Assembly: GCA_020073585.1 (NCBI GenBank)
Contig: JAIQEV010000055.1
Location: 1-36,555, forward strand
DNA: 36,555 nucleotides
DNA from: Terriglobia bacterium
Lineage (GTDB): Bacteria > Acidobacteriota > Terriglobia > Acidiferrales > UBA7541
Reading direction: 5' to 3'
A program made the position numbers and the translations under genes. The notes under the pieces are model-generated. The model saw only the letters and a list, made by a program, of their open reading frames with translations. It was not told where the DNA came from and searched no databases. This document shows, one piece after another, positions 8,975-17,296 of the stretch. Every line of letters starts with the position of its first letter. The stretch's first letter is position 1.

Positions 8975-11893
8975 TTAGGTGCGGCTGACGGCTACTTGGC
9001 CGCGGCGGTGGCTGCGGTTGCCGAGGTGGGCGGCCAGCGGGGTGCTCCCCAGCTCCAGCAGCAGCTTGCGCAGGCGCAGGCGTTCTTCCAGGTCGATCTC
9101 CACAAATTCAAAGGCCATGGCCTGCGGGCGCGCTCCGCGCACCATGGCCTGGGCCTTGATGGGGCGCACGCCGCTGGAGAACTTCAGGGCCAGGAGGGTG
9201 CCGGGAGCGAGGTGGCGCTCGCTGGCGCCCACGCCTCCGCCGAGGTTCAGCTCGGCGACGGCAATCTTGAAATTTTCGTGCAGGTTGGTGGTCAGCGCGG
9301 TCACGCTGCGCGGCAGGCGCAGCCGGGCGTAGCGCCGCTGGCGGATGACCGAGGAGCCCGGCTCGGGGTCGATGGGCTCGAAGGTCAGGTCCTTGCGCTC
9401 CAGGCCGCTGGCGGCCAGGCGTTCCATGGCGATTACCGGATCGATGCGCATGAGAGCCTGGGCCGCGGCAATGCGCAGTTCCATGGCATGCACCCAGCGC
9501 CACATGTGGCGCACATCCAGGATCTGCTGCAGCGGCGCGCTGGCGGCCTGCGCGCGCAAACGCCCCAGGGCCTCGATGGCCTTCAGCCGCACGTAGCCGG
9601 AGGTGCGCTCGGCCGCGAGCAGTTCCAGCAGTTTGGGGATGCACTCGACGCGTCCGGTCATGCCCATTTCGTCCAGGGCCGAGGGCTGGATCAGCGGGTC
9701 CAGGGCGTCGAACAACGCCACCAATTGGCGCGCGCGGAGCTCCGCGGGCGCCGCGGACAATTGCCGCACGGCGCGGTCGTGGGCCGCGCGCGGCCACTGC
9801 GCCAGACGCACCGGCAGCACTTTTTCCACGGTCTCGGGCTCCAGCTGGCTTAGCAAGCCCACGGTTTCCACGGCGACCGCGGCCGGCGCGGTTTTCAGCG
9901 ATTCCCGTAGGTCCCGCACGCTCGGCTCGCCCAGGCCGCGCACGATCTCCGCCAGCAGTTCACAGTCCTCCCGGAATCCGCAGCGCCCGAAGCGGGTGGT
10001 AAGGTAGCGCAAAGCCGCCTGCGACATCTGGCACAGAATGTCCAGCAGGCCGTCGGGGAGCCGCCCATCCCGCAGGGCATCTTCGATGAACTCCGGCAGG
10101 CGCTCTTCGGCACCGATGCGCGGGCGCAGACTCGAGAGGGCGCCCGGGCGCTGCGCTTCCACGCCTTCCAGGGAGGCCAGGGCCTGCTGCATGGCCGGAT
10201 AGCAGCGCAGGCCCGCCGCCTCCTGGCTCAAGCGCACAAAGGCCGCGCTGATGATGGTCTGCAGGTCGGGCTCCGTCTCGACCGCCAGCTGCAGGCCCAG
10301 CCGGCGGATCGCTTCCATCAGCGCACTGCCGTCGCCGCTGCCGTAGAGCGCCGCGAGCTCGGAGAGGCCGATGGCCGTGGTGCGGCGCGCTTCGGGCGCG
10401 GGCAGGGCGATGCACGAGCAATACTTCAGCAGGATCTCGTTGACCGTCTTGAGCTCGCCGCGCTTGACCATCGCCTCGAGATAGGCGCGCACGTTGCGCG
10501 GCGGCACGCACCAGGCTTCGTCCGAAGTCAGCACCTCGCGCTTGTTCTCTTCGGGCACCTGCTCCCAGAATTCCTGGTCCAGCAGTTCCGTGAAGCTTTG
10601 CACCTGCAGACCCGCGCCGGCCATGACTTCTTCGTGCTGTCCCAGGATCTTGCGCAGCCCCGCGATCTCCTGGTTCATGCGGTCGAGCATCTGCTTGACG
10701 GCGTTGACGCGCAGCTCCCCGCGCTCGTAGCTATCCAGGGCGAAGCGGATGGCGATGTGCTCGGCCAGGCGCAGGAGCATGGGCTTGTCCGGTTTTTCGG
10801 TGGGGGCCTGCGCCGCCAGCCCGGCCAGGGCCTGCTGCAGGGTGGTCTGGGCGCGCACCGGCAGGGCCGAGAGCCGCGATTGGAAGGTGGGCAGATCCGC
10901 CTTGGCCGCGGGGTCTTTGTGGCTGCGGCCCAACTGCGCAAACAGGGAGAGCATCGAGCGCACATCGTCCTCGGCCACCAGAAACCCGCCGGGGCCGCCC
11001 GGGAGTGCCGCGGCGCCACCCGGAGTGACCGGGCCGCCGCGCAGCAGCGCGCTGGCCTTCAGCCATTTCCCATGCCTGCTCACGTCGCTGCCGCCGGGGC
11101 CCGCTACCGCCGCTCCGCCAGGGCCTGCTCCGGGCCCTGGGGGACCTCCTGGGCCAGTTCCCGTTCCGCCCCCGCCGCCTTGTCCGGCGTCCCAAAGATT
11201 TCCGGACCCACCGCCACCCCAACCGGCGCCAGCGGCCCCGCCGCCTCCGCCCGGCCCGCCGCCGGGGCCAGAGCCCGCTCCGGAGCCTGGGCCACGCGAG
11301 CCTTCCGCGGCCAGGAGCAGTTGCAGCATCTTCTGGGGATCTTCGAGGAAATCCTTGAACTTATCGCCGGCCGCGCCCAGAACTTTGGCGGTGAGCTGCG
11401 CCGCCGCGGTCACGCCGGGCGTCGAAGTGTCTTCGGCCACGAAGCGGAACTCGTTCAGGCGGATGCTGGTGTCGCCGGCCAGGGCGGACTTGAGATGTTC
11501 GGCCAGGGCCTGGGGCTTGGTGTGGCCCGTGGGAAAGGCGCGCACGAAGCGCGCGAACTGCGCCTGGGTCACGCTGGGAGCGAAATGGATGCTGGCGATG
11601 CCGGCGGAGGAGAGAATTTGCGCGAAGCTGCGTTCGGCGGCGGCTCCGCCGAGCGGCTCGCCGTCAATCAGGATCTGGTCACCGGAGGAGCCCAGAAGGA
11701 TGCCGCTGCCGCCGCTTTCCTGCAGCGCAGTGTGCAGTTCGCGCCAGGTGGTGTCGAATTGCGCGTTCGAGCCGTGCCAGGAACTGCCGCCCCTCACCAC
11801 AGTAGGCGCAGGGCAGACGCGAAACAAGCCCCGGCTCGCGATGCTGTGGCGTTTAGGATAACCGAACCCGCTGCGGCCCTTTCCGGTAGGCAA
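8975..11893 (-). CDS. HEAT-repeat-like protein with C-terminal PilZ-like domain
   Basis: A large protein (up to 972 aa) of unknown role. The N-terminal 190 residues contain an alpha/beta segment (ILLGSSGDQILIDGEPLGG, FAQILSSAGIASIHFAPSV). Residues 199-268 are a Gly/Pro-rich, collagen-like linker. Residues 300-840 are helical with HEAT-like repeats (for example SGYVRLKAIEALGRLRAQ). The last 110 residues resemble PilZ: RRYAR (RxxxR) near 853, then ELNLGGG where [D/N]xSxxG is expected, and EFVEIDLEERLRLRKLL. The second motif is degenerate (Glu for Asp, Asn for Ser), so cyclic-di-GMP binding is doubtful. No signal peptide or membrane segment is visible. The start is uncertain: the first 40 codons look non-coding, and a GTG near 11800 is an alternative. 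I infer a signalling or scaffold role only. Confidence 0.7.
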   Translation of the reverse strand: MPTGKGRSGFGYPKRHSIASRGLFRVCPAPTVVRGGSSWHGSNAQFDTTWRELHTALQESGGSGILLGSSGDQILIDGEPLGGAAAERSFAQILSSAGIASIHFAPSVTQAQFARFVRAFPTGHTKPQALAEHLKSALAGDTSIRLNEFRFVAEDTSTPGVTAAAQLTAKVLGAAGDKFKDFLEDPQKMLQLLLAAEGSRGPGSGAGSGPGGGPGGGGGAAGAGWGGGGSGNLWDAGQGGGGGTGTGPGGPPGPGAGPGGAAVAGPGGSDVSRHGKWLKASALLRGGPVTPGGAAALPGGPGGFLVAEDDVRSMLSLFAQLGRSHKDPAAKADLPTFQSRLSALPVRAQTTLQQALAGLAAQAPTEKPDKPMLLRLAEHIAIRFALDSYERGELRVNAVKQMLDRMNQEIAGLRKILGQHEEVMAGAGLQVQSFTELLDQEFWEQVPEENKREVLTSDEAWCVPPRNVRAYLEAMVKRGELKTVNEILLKYCSCIALPAPEARRTTAIGLSELAALYGSGDGSALMEAIRRLGLQLAVETEPDLQTIISAAFVRLSQEAAGLRCYPAMQQALASLEGVEAQRPGALSSLRPRIGAEERLPEFIEDALRDGRLPDGLLDILCQMSQAALRYLTTRFGRCGFREDCELLAEIVRGLGEPSVRDLRESLKTAPAAVAVETVGLLSQLEPETVEKVLPVRLAQWPRAAHDRAVRQLSAAPAELRARQLVALFDALDPLIQPSALDEMGMTGRVECIPKLLELLAAERTSGYVRLKAIEALGRLRAQAASAPLQQILDVRHMWRWVHAMELRIAAAQALMRIDPVIAMERLAASGLERKDLTFEPIDPEPGSSVIRQRRYARLRLPRSVTALTTNLHENFKIAVAELNLGGGVGASERHLAPGTLLALKFSSGVRPIKAQAMVRGARPQAMAFEFVEIDLEERLRLRKLLLELGSTPLAAHLGNRSHRRGQVAVSRT

Positions 11894-12205
11894 GCCTCCA
11901 GAGCCCTCGTCGGCAGAGGCTTCCGGGAGAGCAACCCCTTATCCAGTTGCGGCTTGCGGGCCTCAGGCATAAACTGACGATTGGGTGCAGCCGTTACTCC
12001 TGACCGGGCGGGCGCCCAGCGCGGGCGTTTCGTCCAATTCTGTGACCGTGAAGCGGTCAGCTATTTTTGCGACCGCGAAGCGGTCGATTGTTTTTGTGAC
12101 CGCGAAGCGGTCAACCGGCCCGGCCGTGCAGGGTTTCATTGCGGATTTTCCGGCGCGGGATGCCACGCCGTGGCGCCGGATTCCAACTCCTATTTGGGAA
12201 GCACA
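11894..12205. other. Divergent intergenic region with palindrome cluster
   Basis: About 310 bases lie between the start of the HEAT/PilZ gene and the start of the membrane-protein gene. The frames that cross it look non-coding. The recognisable content is the triple palindrome at 12044-12112. I see no convincing promoter hexamers. Confidence 0.6.
12044..12112. repeat. Three GACCGCGAAGCGGTC palindromes at 27-bp spacing
   Basis: Copies lie at 12044-12058 (one T change), 12071-12085 and 12098-12112. Each is a 6-bp inverted repeat, GACCGC/GCGGTC, around GAA. The distance between copies is exactly 27 bp, and the spacers are T-rich (CTATTTTTGC, GATTGTTTTTGT). A fourth relative is at 17222-17236. 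They could be binding sites on one face of the helix or a small interspersed repeat. Confidence 0.85.
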
Positions 12206-12910
12206 ATGCCCGATCAGCCATCACCGGAACGCTTCAAGGCCGAAATGCCGGAGATTCCCGGTTTGGACAAACCGGCCACGGGGGCGCGCCCGGGCGGGTT
12301 CTTCGCCGGGTTGAGCCCGGCGGCGCGGCTGGCCGGCGGCATCGGCTTCGTGCTGCTCGCCGGGCTGCTGTGCGCGCTGGTATTTCTGCGCCCGAAACGC
12401 GGCGAGCGCGTGCAGGCCGAGCCCGCCCCGCAGATCGTGGTGCCGGCCCCCGCCGATACACCGCCGCCCCCGGTGGCCACCGAAAGTCAGCCGGTGATCG
12501 CCACGGTGGCCGAAATGGCCGAGCCCTGGTCGTCGAAAGAGTTCTTCTTTTACAACCGCCTGACGGGCGCCAATGTGCCGGCGCTGCTGGTGCGCCTCCC
12601 GGGTGGCTCGGCGTCCTCCGCCAACTCCTACTGGGGGTTTTCCCTGGAAGTGCCCCTGGGCCGCTGCCAGTTCGAATACCTCACGGATGTGCGCAAGCTC
12701 GCTGCGGATTACGGCTTCCGCGCCAAGCACCCTATGGTGGGAGATCCCTGCAGCCGCACGGTCTTCGACCCCCTGCGGATGATGAGCCGCCGCGGTAACG
12801 TCTGGGTGCGCGGAGCCATCGTGCAGGGCTCGGACCTGCGACCGCCGTTGGCCATCGAAATCAAGATTCAGGGCAAAGAGATCTCCGCGGTGAGCATGGA
12901 AGAGCTCTAG
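12206..12910 (+). CDS. Single-pass membrane protein, function unknown
   Basis: I do not recognise this 234-aa protein with confidence. A cytoplasmic N-terminus of about 40 residues is followed by one membrane helix (residues 42-61, LAGGIGFVLLAGLLCALVFL), a Pro-rich spacer (72-92) and a globular domain outside the membrane. The domain holds Cys154, His175 and Cys182 (HPMVGDPCSRTVFDPL), then VRGAIVQGSDLRPPLAIEIKI. The last part faintly recalls the C-terminal strands of Rieske domains (PCHGSxFD ... GPAPRPL), but the full C-x-H/C-x2-H ligand set is missing, so an Fe-S cluster is unlikely. The ATG at 12206 is chosen because GGGAAG lies just upstream; codons further up run through the palindromes. 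No same-strand partner is adjacent. Confidence 0.75.
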   Translation: MPDQPSPERFKAEMPEIPGLDKPATGARPGGFFAGLSPAARLAGGIGFVLLAGLLCALVFLRPKRGERVQAEPAPQIVVPAPADTPPPPVATESQPVIATVAEMAEPWSSKEFFFYNRLTGANVPALLVRLPGGSASSANSYWGFSLEVPLGRCQFEYLTDVRKLAADYGFRAKHPMVGDPCSRTVFDPLRMMSRRGNVWVRGAIVQGSDLRPPLAIEIKIQGKEISAVSMEEL

Positions 12911-13280
12911 CAGTCTGCGGGCGGAACTGTCCTTGCTTTCTTACTGCCCTGCTTTCTGACGCGCACCGCGGCACCTTTGCTCCCATCCTGCCGGTGAGTA
13001 TCGGCACCACCATTTTCTGGTCGCCAACGCGTAGGACACAACGCGCGCTCCCGCAGTGCGCCGCACCGTCGTGGGCTAGCTGTGCGCCCCCAGGTACTCC
13101 GGCCAGAAACTCAAAGAGCCCCTCTTTACCCCGATAACTGCCGCCTTCGCCGCCAGGGGCTGCGCGCGCCGGGAAATCGGCCGTGGCGGAGCGCCCAACG
13201 GTCGAACGCAAAAAAAACCGGGGAGCCCAGCTTCGGGCTCCCCGGGAAGAGTGTTGCGGCTCGATTGCCTGGGTAAGGCC
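12911..13280. other. Intergenic region between convergent genes
   Basis: About 370 bases between two convergent genes. The minus-strand frame 12861-13211 shows no domain and no ribosome binding site, so I do not call it. The one clear element is the terminator at 13210-13245. Confidence 0.6.
13210..13245 (-). terminator. Rho-independent terminator of the TonB-receptor gene
   Basis: On the minus strand a perfect 11-bp stem (CCGGGGAGCCC with GGGCTCCCCGG, 13218-13245, 6-base loop) is followed by eight T residues (13217-13210). It starts about 35 bases after the receptor stop codon and is oriented for that gene. Confidence 0.92.
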
Positions 13281-16200
13281 TTAGAAATCCAGGCGCAGCG
13301 CCAACTGCGTCACGCGGGGATTCCCGAAGACATAGGTGGACCGCCCAAACGTTCCGCTATTCCGGCTACCGCTGGGAACGCCGAAGTTCGGATGGTTGAA
13401 GAGGTTGAAGAAATTGGCTTGGAACTGCAGTGCGATCCGCTCACTGAGCTTGAACTTCTTTCCCAGCCCAAAGTCGGTGTTCACAAGGCCCGGGCCGCGG
13501 AGCGTGTTGCGCCCGGTCGGGCTGTTGCACCACAGGCCAAAGTTCACACTGGTCGGGCAAACGTAGCTGCTGAACGCGCTCGTGTTGAGCCAACCGTCTG
13601 CCGGGCTTCCCCCACTGACATAGGGATTGCCGGAGATAGCCGGGCGATCCGTGGGGTAACCATCCCGGTTCGTGTCACCGCCACCCGAGGTGGTGCCATT
13701 CTGGATCGGGACCGGGACACCCTTCTGCAGCACTACGATTCCGCTCGTGGACCACCCTCCCAGCCAGCGGTTCTCCTTGAAGAACGGCAACTCATAATAT
13801 CCGCTCCACACGACGCGGTGCCGGATGTCGAAATCGGCGCTGCCCTTATCGAGCGCGATGTTGAAGTTGTCCGTGGGCCGCAGAATGCCCCCGCGCCCGT
13901 TGTTGAAGGCATCGCTGACGGTGTCGATCGTGTGGCTCCAGGTATAGTTGCCGCTGAACTGCAATCCCTTTCCGAAGTTCTTCCTCACGATCACCTGCAG
14001 CCCGCTGTAGCTGGAACTGAAGGCATTCGTCCGGAAGTTGTCCCCGGCAAAGCCGCTATTCACACGCCGGCTGGAGAAGGTCGCCGTAGGAATGTTCCCC
14101 GCCGTGAAAGCCGCCGTGCAGGCTGCCCGCACGGAGCTGCAAGCCGTCCGGCCGTCATAGGTGTTGATGTCCATAACGCCCGTCAATTCGCGCCCACCCG
14201 TATAGGCGCCATTGATTTCGAGGACGTAGTTCTGGGCAAAGCCCCACTGAATGCCCAGGTTGAGCTGCTGGGTGTAGGGCGTCACCAGGTTCTGGTCCAT
14301 GTGCCGGGGGGCGGGCAATGCCGCATAGGCCTTGAAGATTTGCGTGTCGGTAAAAGGAGACGCGTACACCCCCGGGGTCTCTAGCGGTCCTACCGGCGGC
14401 GCCCCCGCGAAGTAGCCGAGAGAAGCAAAGGAGAAGAATGGCGGATTGAACCGGATATTCTCGAAGAGGTTGTTCCAAATGCGGTCGAAGAAGAAGCCGC
14501 CTCCGCCGCGCAGCACCAGCTTCTGATTGCCCAGAACATCCCAGCTGAAGCCTATGCGCGGGGCAAAGTTATTGGTGTCCTTGTGCCAGATGTCGTGATC
14601 GGTCTGGATCGCTCTCGAACCGTAGACCATGGCGGCCTGCGGACTATTGTGCGGGTAGAAGACGTTGCTGGTCACTACCGGGACGGGGGTCAGGGGGCTC
14701 CCGAAAAAGATATTGGAGTCCAACCCGTTTTTAAAGTTGTGCGGGGGACCGAAATATTCCCAGCGCAGACCGAGGTTCAGCGTCAGCCGGGGATGGATCT
14801 TCCAGTCATCCTGCATGTACCAGGCGATTTCATTGGCCCGATACCCACGGTAGTATTCCGGGAACCCGCCGGTGATAGGATTGATGGAAGCCTGTGCGAA
14901 ACCAATGGAACCGAACACCGGCTCTCCATTCAGGAGCAGGTCCGCTACGTCTCCGAAATAGCCGTCCGTTAGCAGTTCTTCCACGCCATAGGGCTCGAAC
15001 AAGCCGTTCTTGTTGGCCTCGAACGACGAGCCGTTGCGCGTGCGGCGATACTCACCGCCAAACTTGAAGCTGTGCTTGCCGTGAATCACGGACAGGTCAT
15101 CCTTGTACTGGAACTGATTGTCCGTGAAAAACTGCGGCAGGCCGCTGGTGTTTCCGAAACCTACCGACAGGGGATCGAACAGCGTCACGATGGACGGGAC
15201 GTTCGCCGCGCCGGGAGCGTTTGGATAGTCCGAGCGGCGGCGCAGATAGGAGACGCGGAATTGGTTGAGCACGTTCAAGGTGAAGTTACGTGTGTAAGCG
15301 ATTCCGAGCAGAACGGAACGTGCTGGATTCACAAAGGGCGGCCCAATCGTCGTATCGGCTCCCGTGAAGGACTGGCTCTCATCCTCATGAGTATAGAGAA
15401 ATGTGCCGGTAAGCTGATCCTTATTGGAGAGCTTATGATCGATCTTGGCCGACACCCGATGCTGGTTGAAAACGTCTCCGGCCAGAACCGTGACATCACC
15501 ATAGACATTCACTGGATAAGCGATGCCACCGGTATAGAATCCCTGGCCAGTAGAACTAAAATTACGCTGGGCCAACGGAAATGGCTGAGTTGATTTGAGG
15601 GAATTGAAAATCGGCCCCAGTGTGGCTGATTGCGCAAACGCGCCGGGGCAGGCAGCCCCCAAGTTCACGACGCAGAAACCTGCAAGGTTGCTCTCCATGA
15701 AAGTCTGGAATGCGCCGGAATTAACGAAGTTGAGAAAATCCTGGGTCACGCCGGTCCCTGTCAGCGGACTGGCCTGCCGGCGGCGATGGGCCTCGTAGCT
15801 CGCGTAGAAGAAAGTTTTGTCCTTGACGACGGCACCGCCGAGGGAGCCGCCGAACTGGTTGCGGACCAGGCTGTCCTTCAATCCGGCCGCATTGGAAAAG
15901 AAGTCGTTGGCCGCCAGCGCCTGGACGCGGTTATATTCGAAAGCGGAACCGTGCAATTCATTGGTTCCGGCCTTCAGAACCGTATCCGTCACGAAGCCGC
16001 CGCCCTTGCCGTACTCGGCTGCATAGGAGTGGCTGATCACGCGGTATTCCTGAATGGCTTCCGGCGAAATCGAAGTGATGGCGCCGCTGCCCTCAGACCC
16101 CCGGCCGCCCTGGCCCTGGTCGTTGTTGTCGAAACCTTCGACCAGGAAATTGCCCATGCCCGGGCGCGCGCCGTTAACGGCAGCTCCGCGCGTCGTGCCC

Positions 16201-16709
16201 CCCACATCGTTGGGGACCACGCCCGCCGAGAGATTGATGAAAGTATTCTGGTTGCGAACCTCCAGCGGGATGTTCTGCCACACACGGCGATCAACCAGTT
16301 CGGAGACCTGCGATTCAGCCGTATTGACGAGGATTGTTCCCGCCTCCACCGTCACCGTCTGCGTGGCCGCACCCAGTTCCATGTGCACATCCTGCGTGAC
16401 CGTCAAGCCTACGCTGACCACGATGCCGGAAACCTCGAAATGGTGGAAACCTTCATGGTCCACCGCGAGGGTATAGGTTCCCACGACCGGAAGCGCAGGA
16501 AAACGGTACAATCCGGCTGATCCCGAGACTGCCTCCCGCACCGCACCTGTTGCCGTGTTGGTGAGAGTCACCTTCGCCCCCACGATAACTGCTCCGCTGG
16601 GGTCGTAGATAGCGCCCATCAGTTCGCCCGTTCCGCTCTGCGCGAAACAGGGCGCGCTTACTCCCAGGAACAGGACCACAAAGAGCGACAGCAAAACAAG
16701 TTTGCGCAT
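13281..16709 (-). CDS. Oar-like TonB-dependent outer-membrane receptor
   Basis: A 1142-aa outer-membrane beta-barrel protein. A signal peptide (MRKLVLLSLFVVLFLGVSA, cleavage near CFAQ) precedes a carboxypeptidase-regulatory-like domain (GELMGAIYDPSGAVIVGAKV ... VTVEAG, residues 27-125). A plug region follows (NTFINLSAGV, FLVEGFDNND, ISPEAIQEYRVIS), then an Oar-type barrel ending in LALRLDF with terminal Phe. Such receptors are numerous in Acidobacteriota and are thought to import large ligands such as oligosaccharides using TonB energy; the substrate here is unknown. The ATG at 16709 is preceded by GGAGGAG 11 bases upstream; the frame is open 21 codons further up. The gene stands alone, with a strong terminator and an AT-rich upstream island. 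Confidence 0.93.
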   Translation of the reverse strand: MRKLVLLSLFVVLFLGVSAPCFAQSGTGELMGAIYDPSGAVIVGAKVTLTNTATGAVREAVSGSAGLYRFPALPVVGTYTLAVDHEGFHHFEVSGIVVSVGLTVTQDVHMELGAATQTVTVEAGTILVNTAESQVSELVDRRVWQNIPLEVRNQNTFINLSAGVVPNDVGGTTRGAAVNGARPGMGNFLVEGFDNNDQGQGGRGSEGSGAITSISPEAIQEYRVISHSYAAEYGKGGGFVTDTVLKAGTNELHGSAFEYNRVQALAANDFFSNAAGLKDSLVRNQFGGSLGGAVVKDKTFFYASYEAHRRRQASPLTGTGVTQDFLNFVNSGAFQTFMESNLAGFCVVNLGAACPGAFAQSATLGPIFNSLKSTQPFPLAQRNFSSTGQGFYTGGIAYPVNVYGDVTVLAGDVFNQHRVSAKIDHKLSNKDQLTGTFLYTHEDESQSFTGADTTIGPPFVNPARSVLLGIAYTRNFTLNVLNQFRVSYLRRRSDYPNAPGAANVPSIVTLFDPLSVGFGNTSGLPQFFTDNQFQYKDDLSVIHGKHSFKFGGEYRRTRNGSSFEANKNGLFEPYGVEELLTDGYFGDVADLLLNGEPVFGSIGFAQASINPITGGFPEYYRGYRANEIAWYMQDDWKIHPRLTLNLGLRWEYFGPPHNFKNGLDSNIFFGSPLTPVPVVTSNVFYPHNSPQAAMVYGSRAIQTDHDIWHKDTNNFAPRIGFSWDVLGNQKLVLRGGGGFFFDRIWNNLFENIRFNPPFFSFASLGYFAGAPPVGPLETPGVYASPFTDTQIFKAYAALPAPRHMDQNLVTPYTQQLNLGIQWGFAQNYVLEINGAYTGGRELTGVMDINTYDGRTACSSVRAACTAAFTAGNIPTATFSSRRVNSGFAGDNFRTNAFSSSYSGLQVIVRKNFGKGLQFSGNYTWSHTIDTVSDAFNNGRGGILRPTDNFNIALDKGSADFDIRHRVVWSGYYELPFFKENRWLGGWSTSGIVVLQKGVPVPIQNGTTSGGGDTNRDGYPTDRPAISGNPYVSGGSPADGWLNTSAFSSYVCPTSVNFGLWCNSPTGRNTLRGPGLVNTDFGLGKKFKLSERIALQFQANFFNLFNHPNFGVPSGSRNSGTFGRSTYVFGNPRVTQLALRLDF

Positions 16710-17221
16710 AATCGTAATCACTCCTCCACGAAATTTTCTACATCTACCCAAAAATGCAAAACCCGAAGGCAACCCGCGCTGGACAAGCGCTCAATTCGCA
16801 TGTACCCGGATGCTCGAACGCACAAGTTTTTCCGGATCCCCCAAAGTACTTCAATCCCTAAAACACTTTTAGAAGCAGGTAATGAACCGATCTCCGCTAT
16901 TGGTGTTATATGTACTTGCACGACACATTCCACAGGAGACGGTTTTCCGGAAAGAGGCATAGGAGACGTAAGGTTCATTTTTTCAATGAATTAGAAGCAA
17001 TCTCGCAATGATACATATACTATTTCATTACAAATCTCTACCAATGGACATAAATCTTATGGATTTTAGAATCTTTATGGAAAATATAAGTACTGGGACT
17101 GCTATTTTCATTTGGAACTTCGCAAGGCCATCCGCAAGTTGCCTCACCGTATGCCACGTCGTTCAAATTTCCTGCTCTTCGCGGATGCGATCGCCGTCGT
17201 TTCCGGCGTCATTGTCTGCGT

Positions 17222-17236
17222 GACCGCGAAGCGGTG
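17222..17236. repeat. Fourth copy of the GACCGCGAAGCGGT palindrome
   Basis: This matches the 12071-12085 copy at 14 of 15 positions; the last base is G instead of C. It lies about 60 bases upstream of the M24 peptidase start and just upstream of a promoter-like element. Confidence 0.75.
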
Positions 17237-17257
17237 AAGCTGCCGCGCCGCTTCCGC

Positions 17258-17284
17258 TTGACAGGCCGCTCTCAACCGGATAAT
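17258..17284 (+). promoter_or_regulatory. Possible promoter of the M24 peptidase
   Basis: A perfect TTGACA (17258-17263) and GATAAT (17279-17284) are 15 bases apart, which is short for a sigma70-type promoter. The predicted start point, near 17291, would leave at most a few bases before the ATG at 17297. Confidence 0.4.
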
Positions 17285-17296
17285 CGTTTCTCCGCC

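Larger units (their letters stand above)
16710..17296. other. AT-rich intergenic island between divergent genes
   Basis: Nearly 590 bases separate the divergent receptor and peptidase genes. From about 16740 to 17110 the base composition drops sharply, to roughly 30-40 % G+C by eye, against well over 60 % around it. Short frames here, such as 17008-17223 plus and 16718-16978 minus, have no recognisable domain or ribosome binding site. The island probably carries the receptor promoter, though no hexamer pair is convincing, and may be a remnant of transferred DNA. Confidence 0.6.

Noticed and set aside
10598-11977. Plus-strand frames opposite the Gly-rich linker gene
   Set aside because: Pro-rich complement of the Gly-rich linker; no start site, no domain.
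12044-12112. CRISPR array
   Set aside because: Repeats are 15-bp palindromes with 12-bp T-rich spacers; no cas genes are nearby, and the spacing is far too short.
12861-13211. 116-codon minus-strand frame downstream of the membrane-protein gene
   Set aside because: It overlaps the end of that gene, and has no recognisable domain or binding site.
17008-17223. 71-codon plus-strand frame in the AT-rich island
   Set aside because: No ribosome binding site, no domain, and codon use unlike its neighbours; expected by chance in AT-rich DNA.
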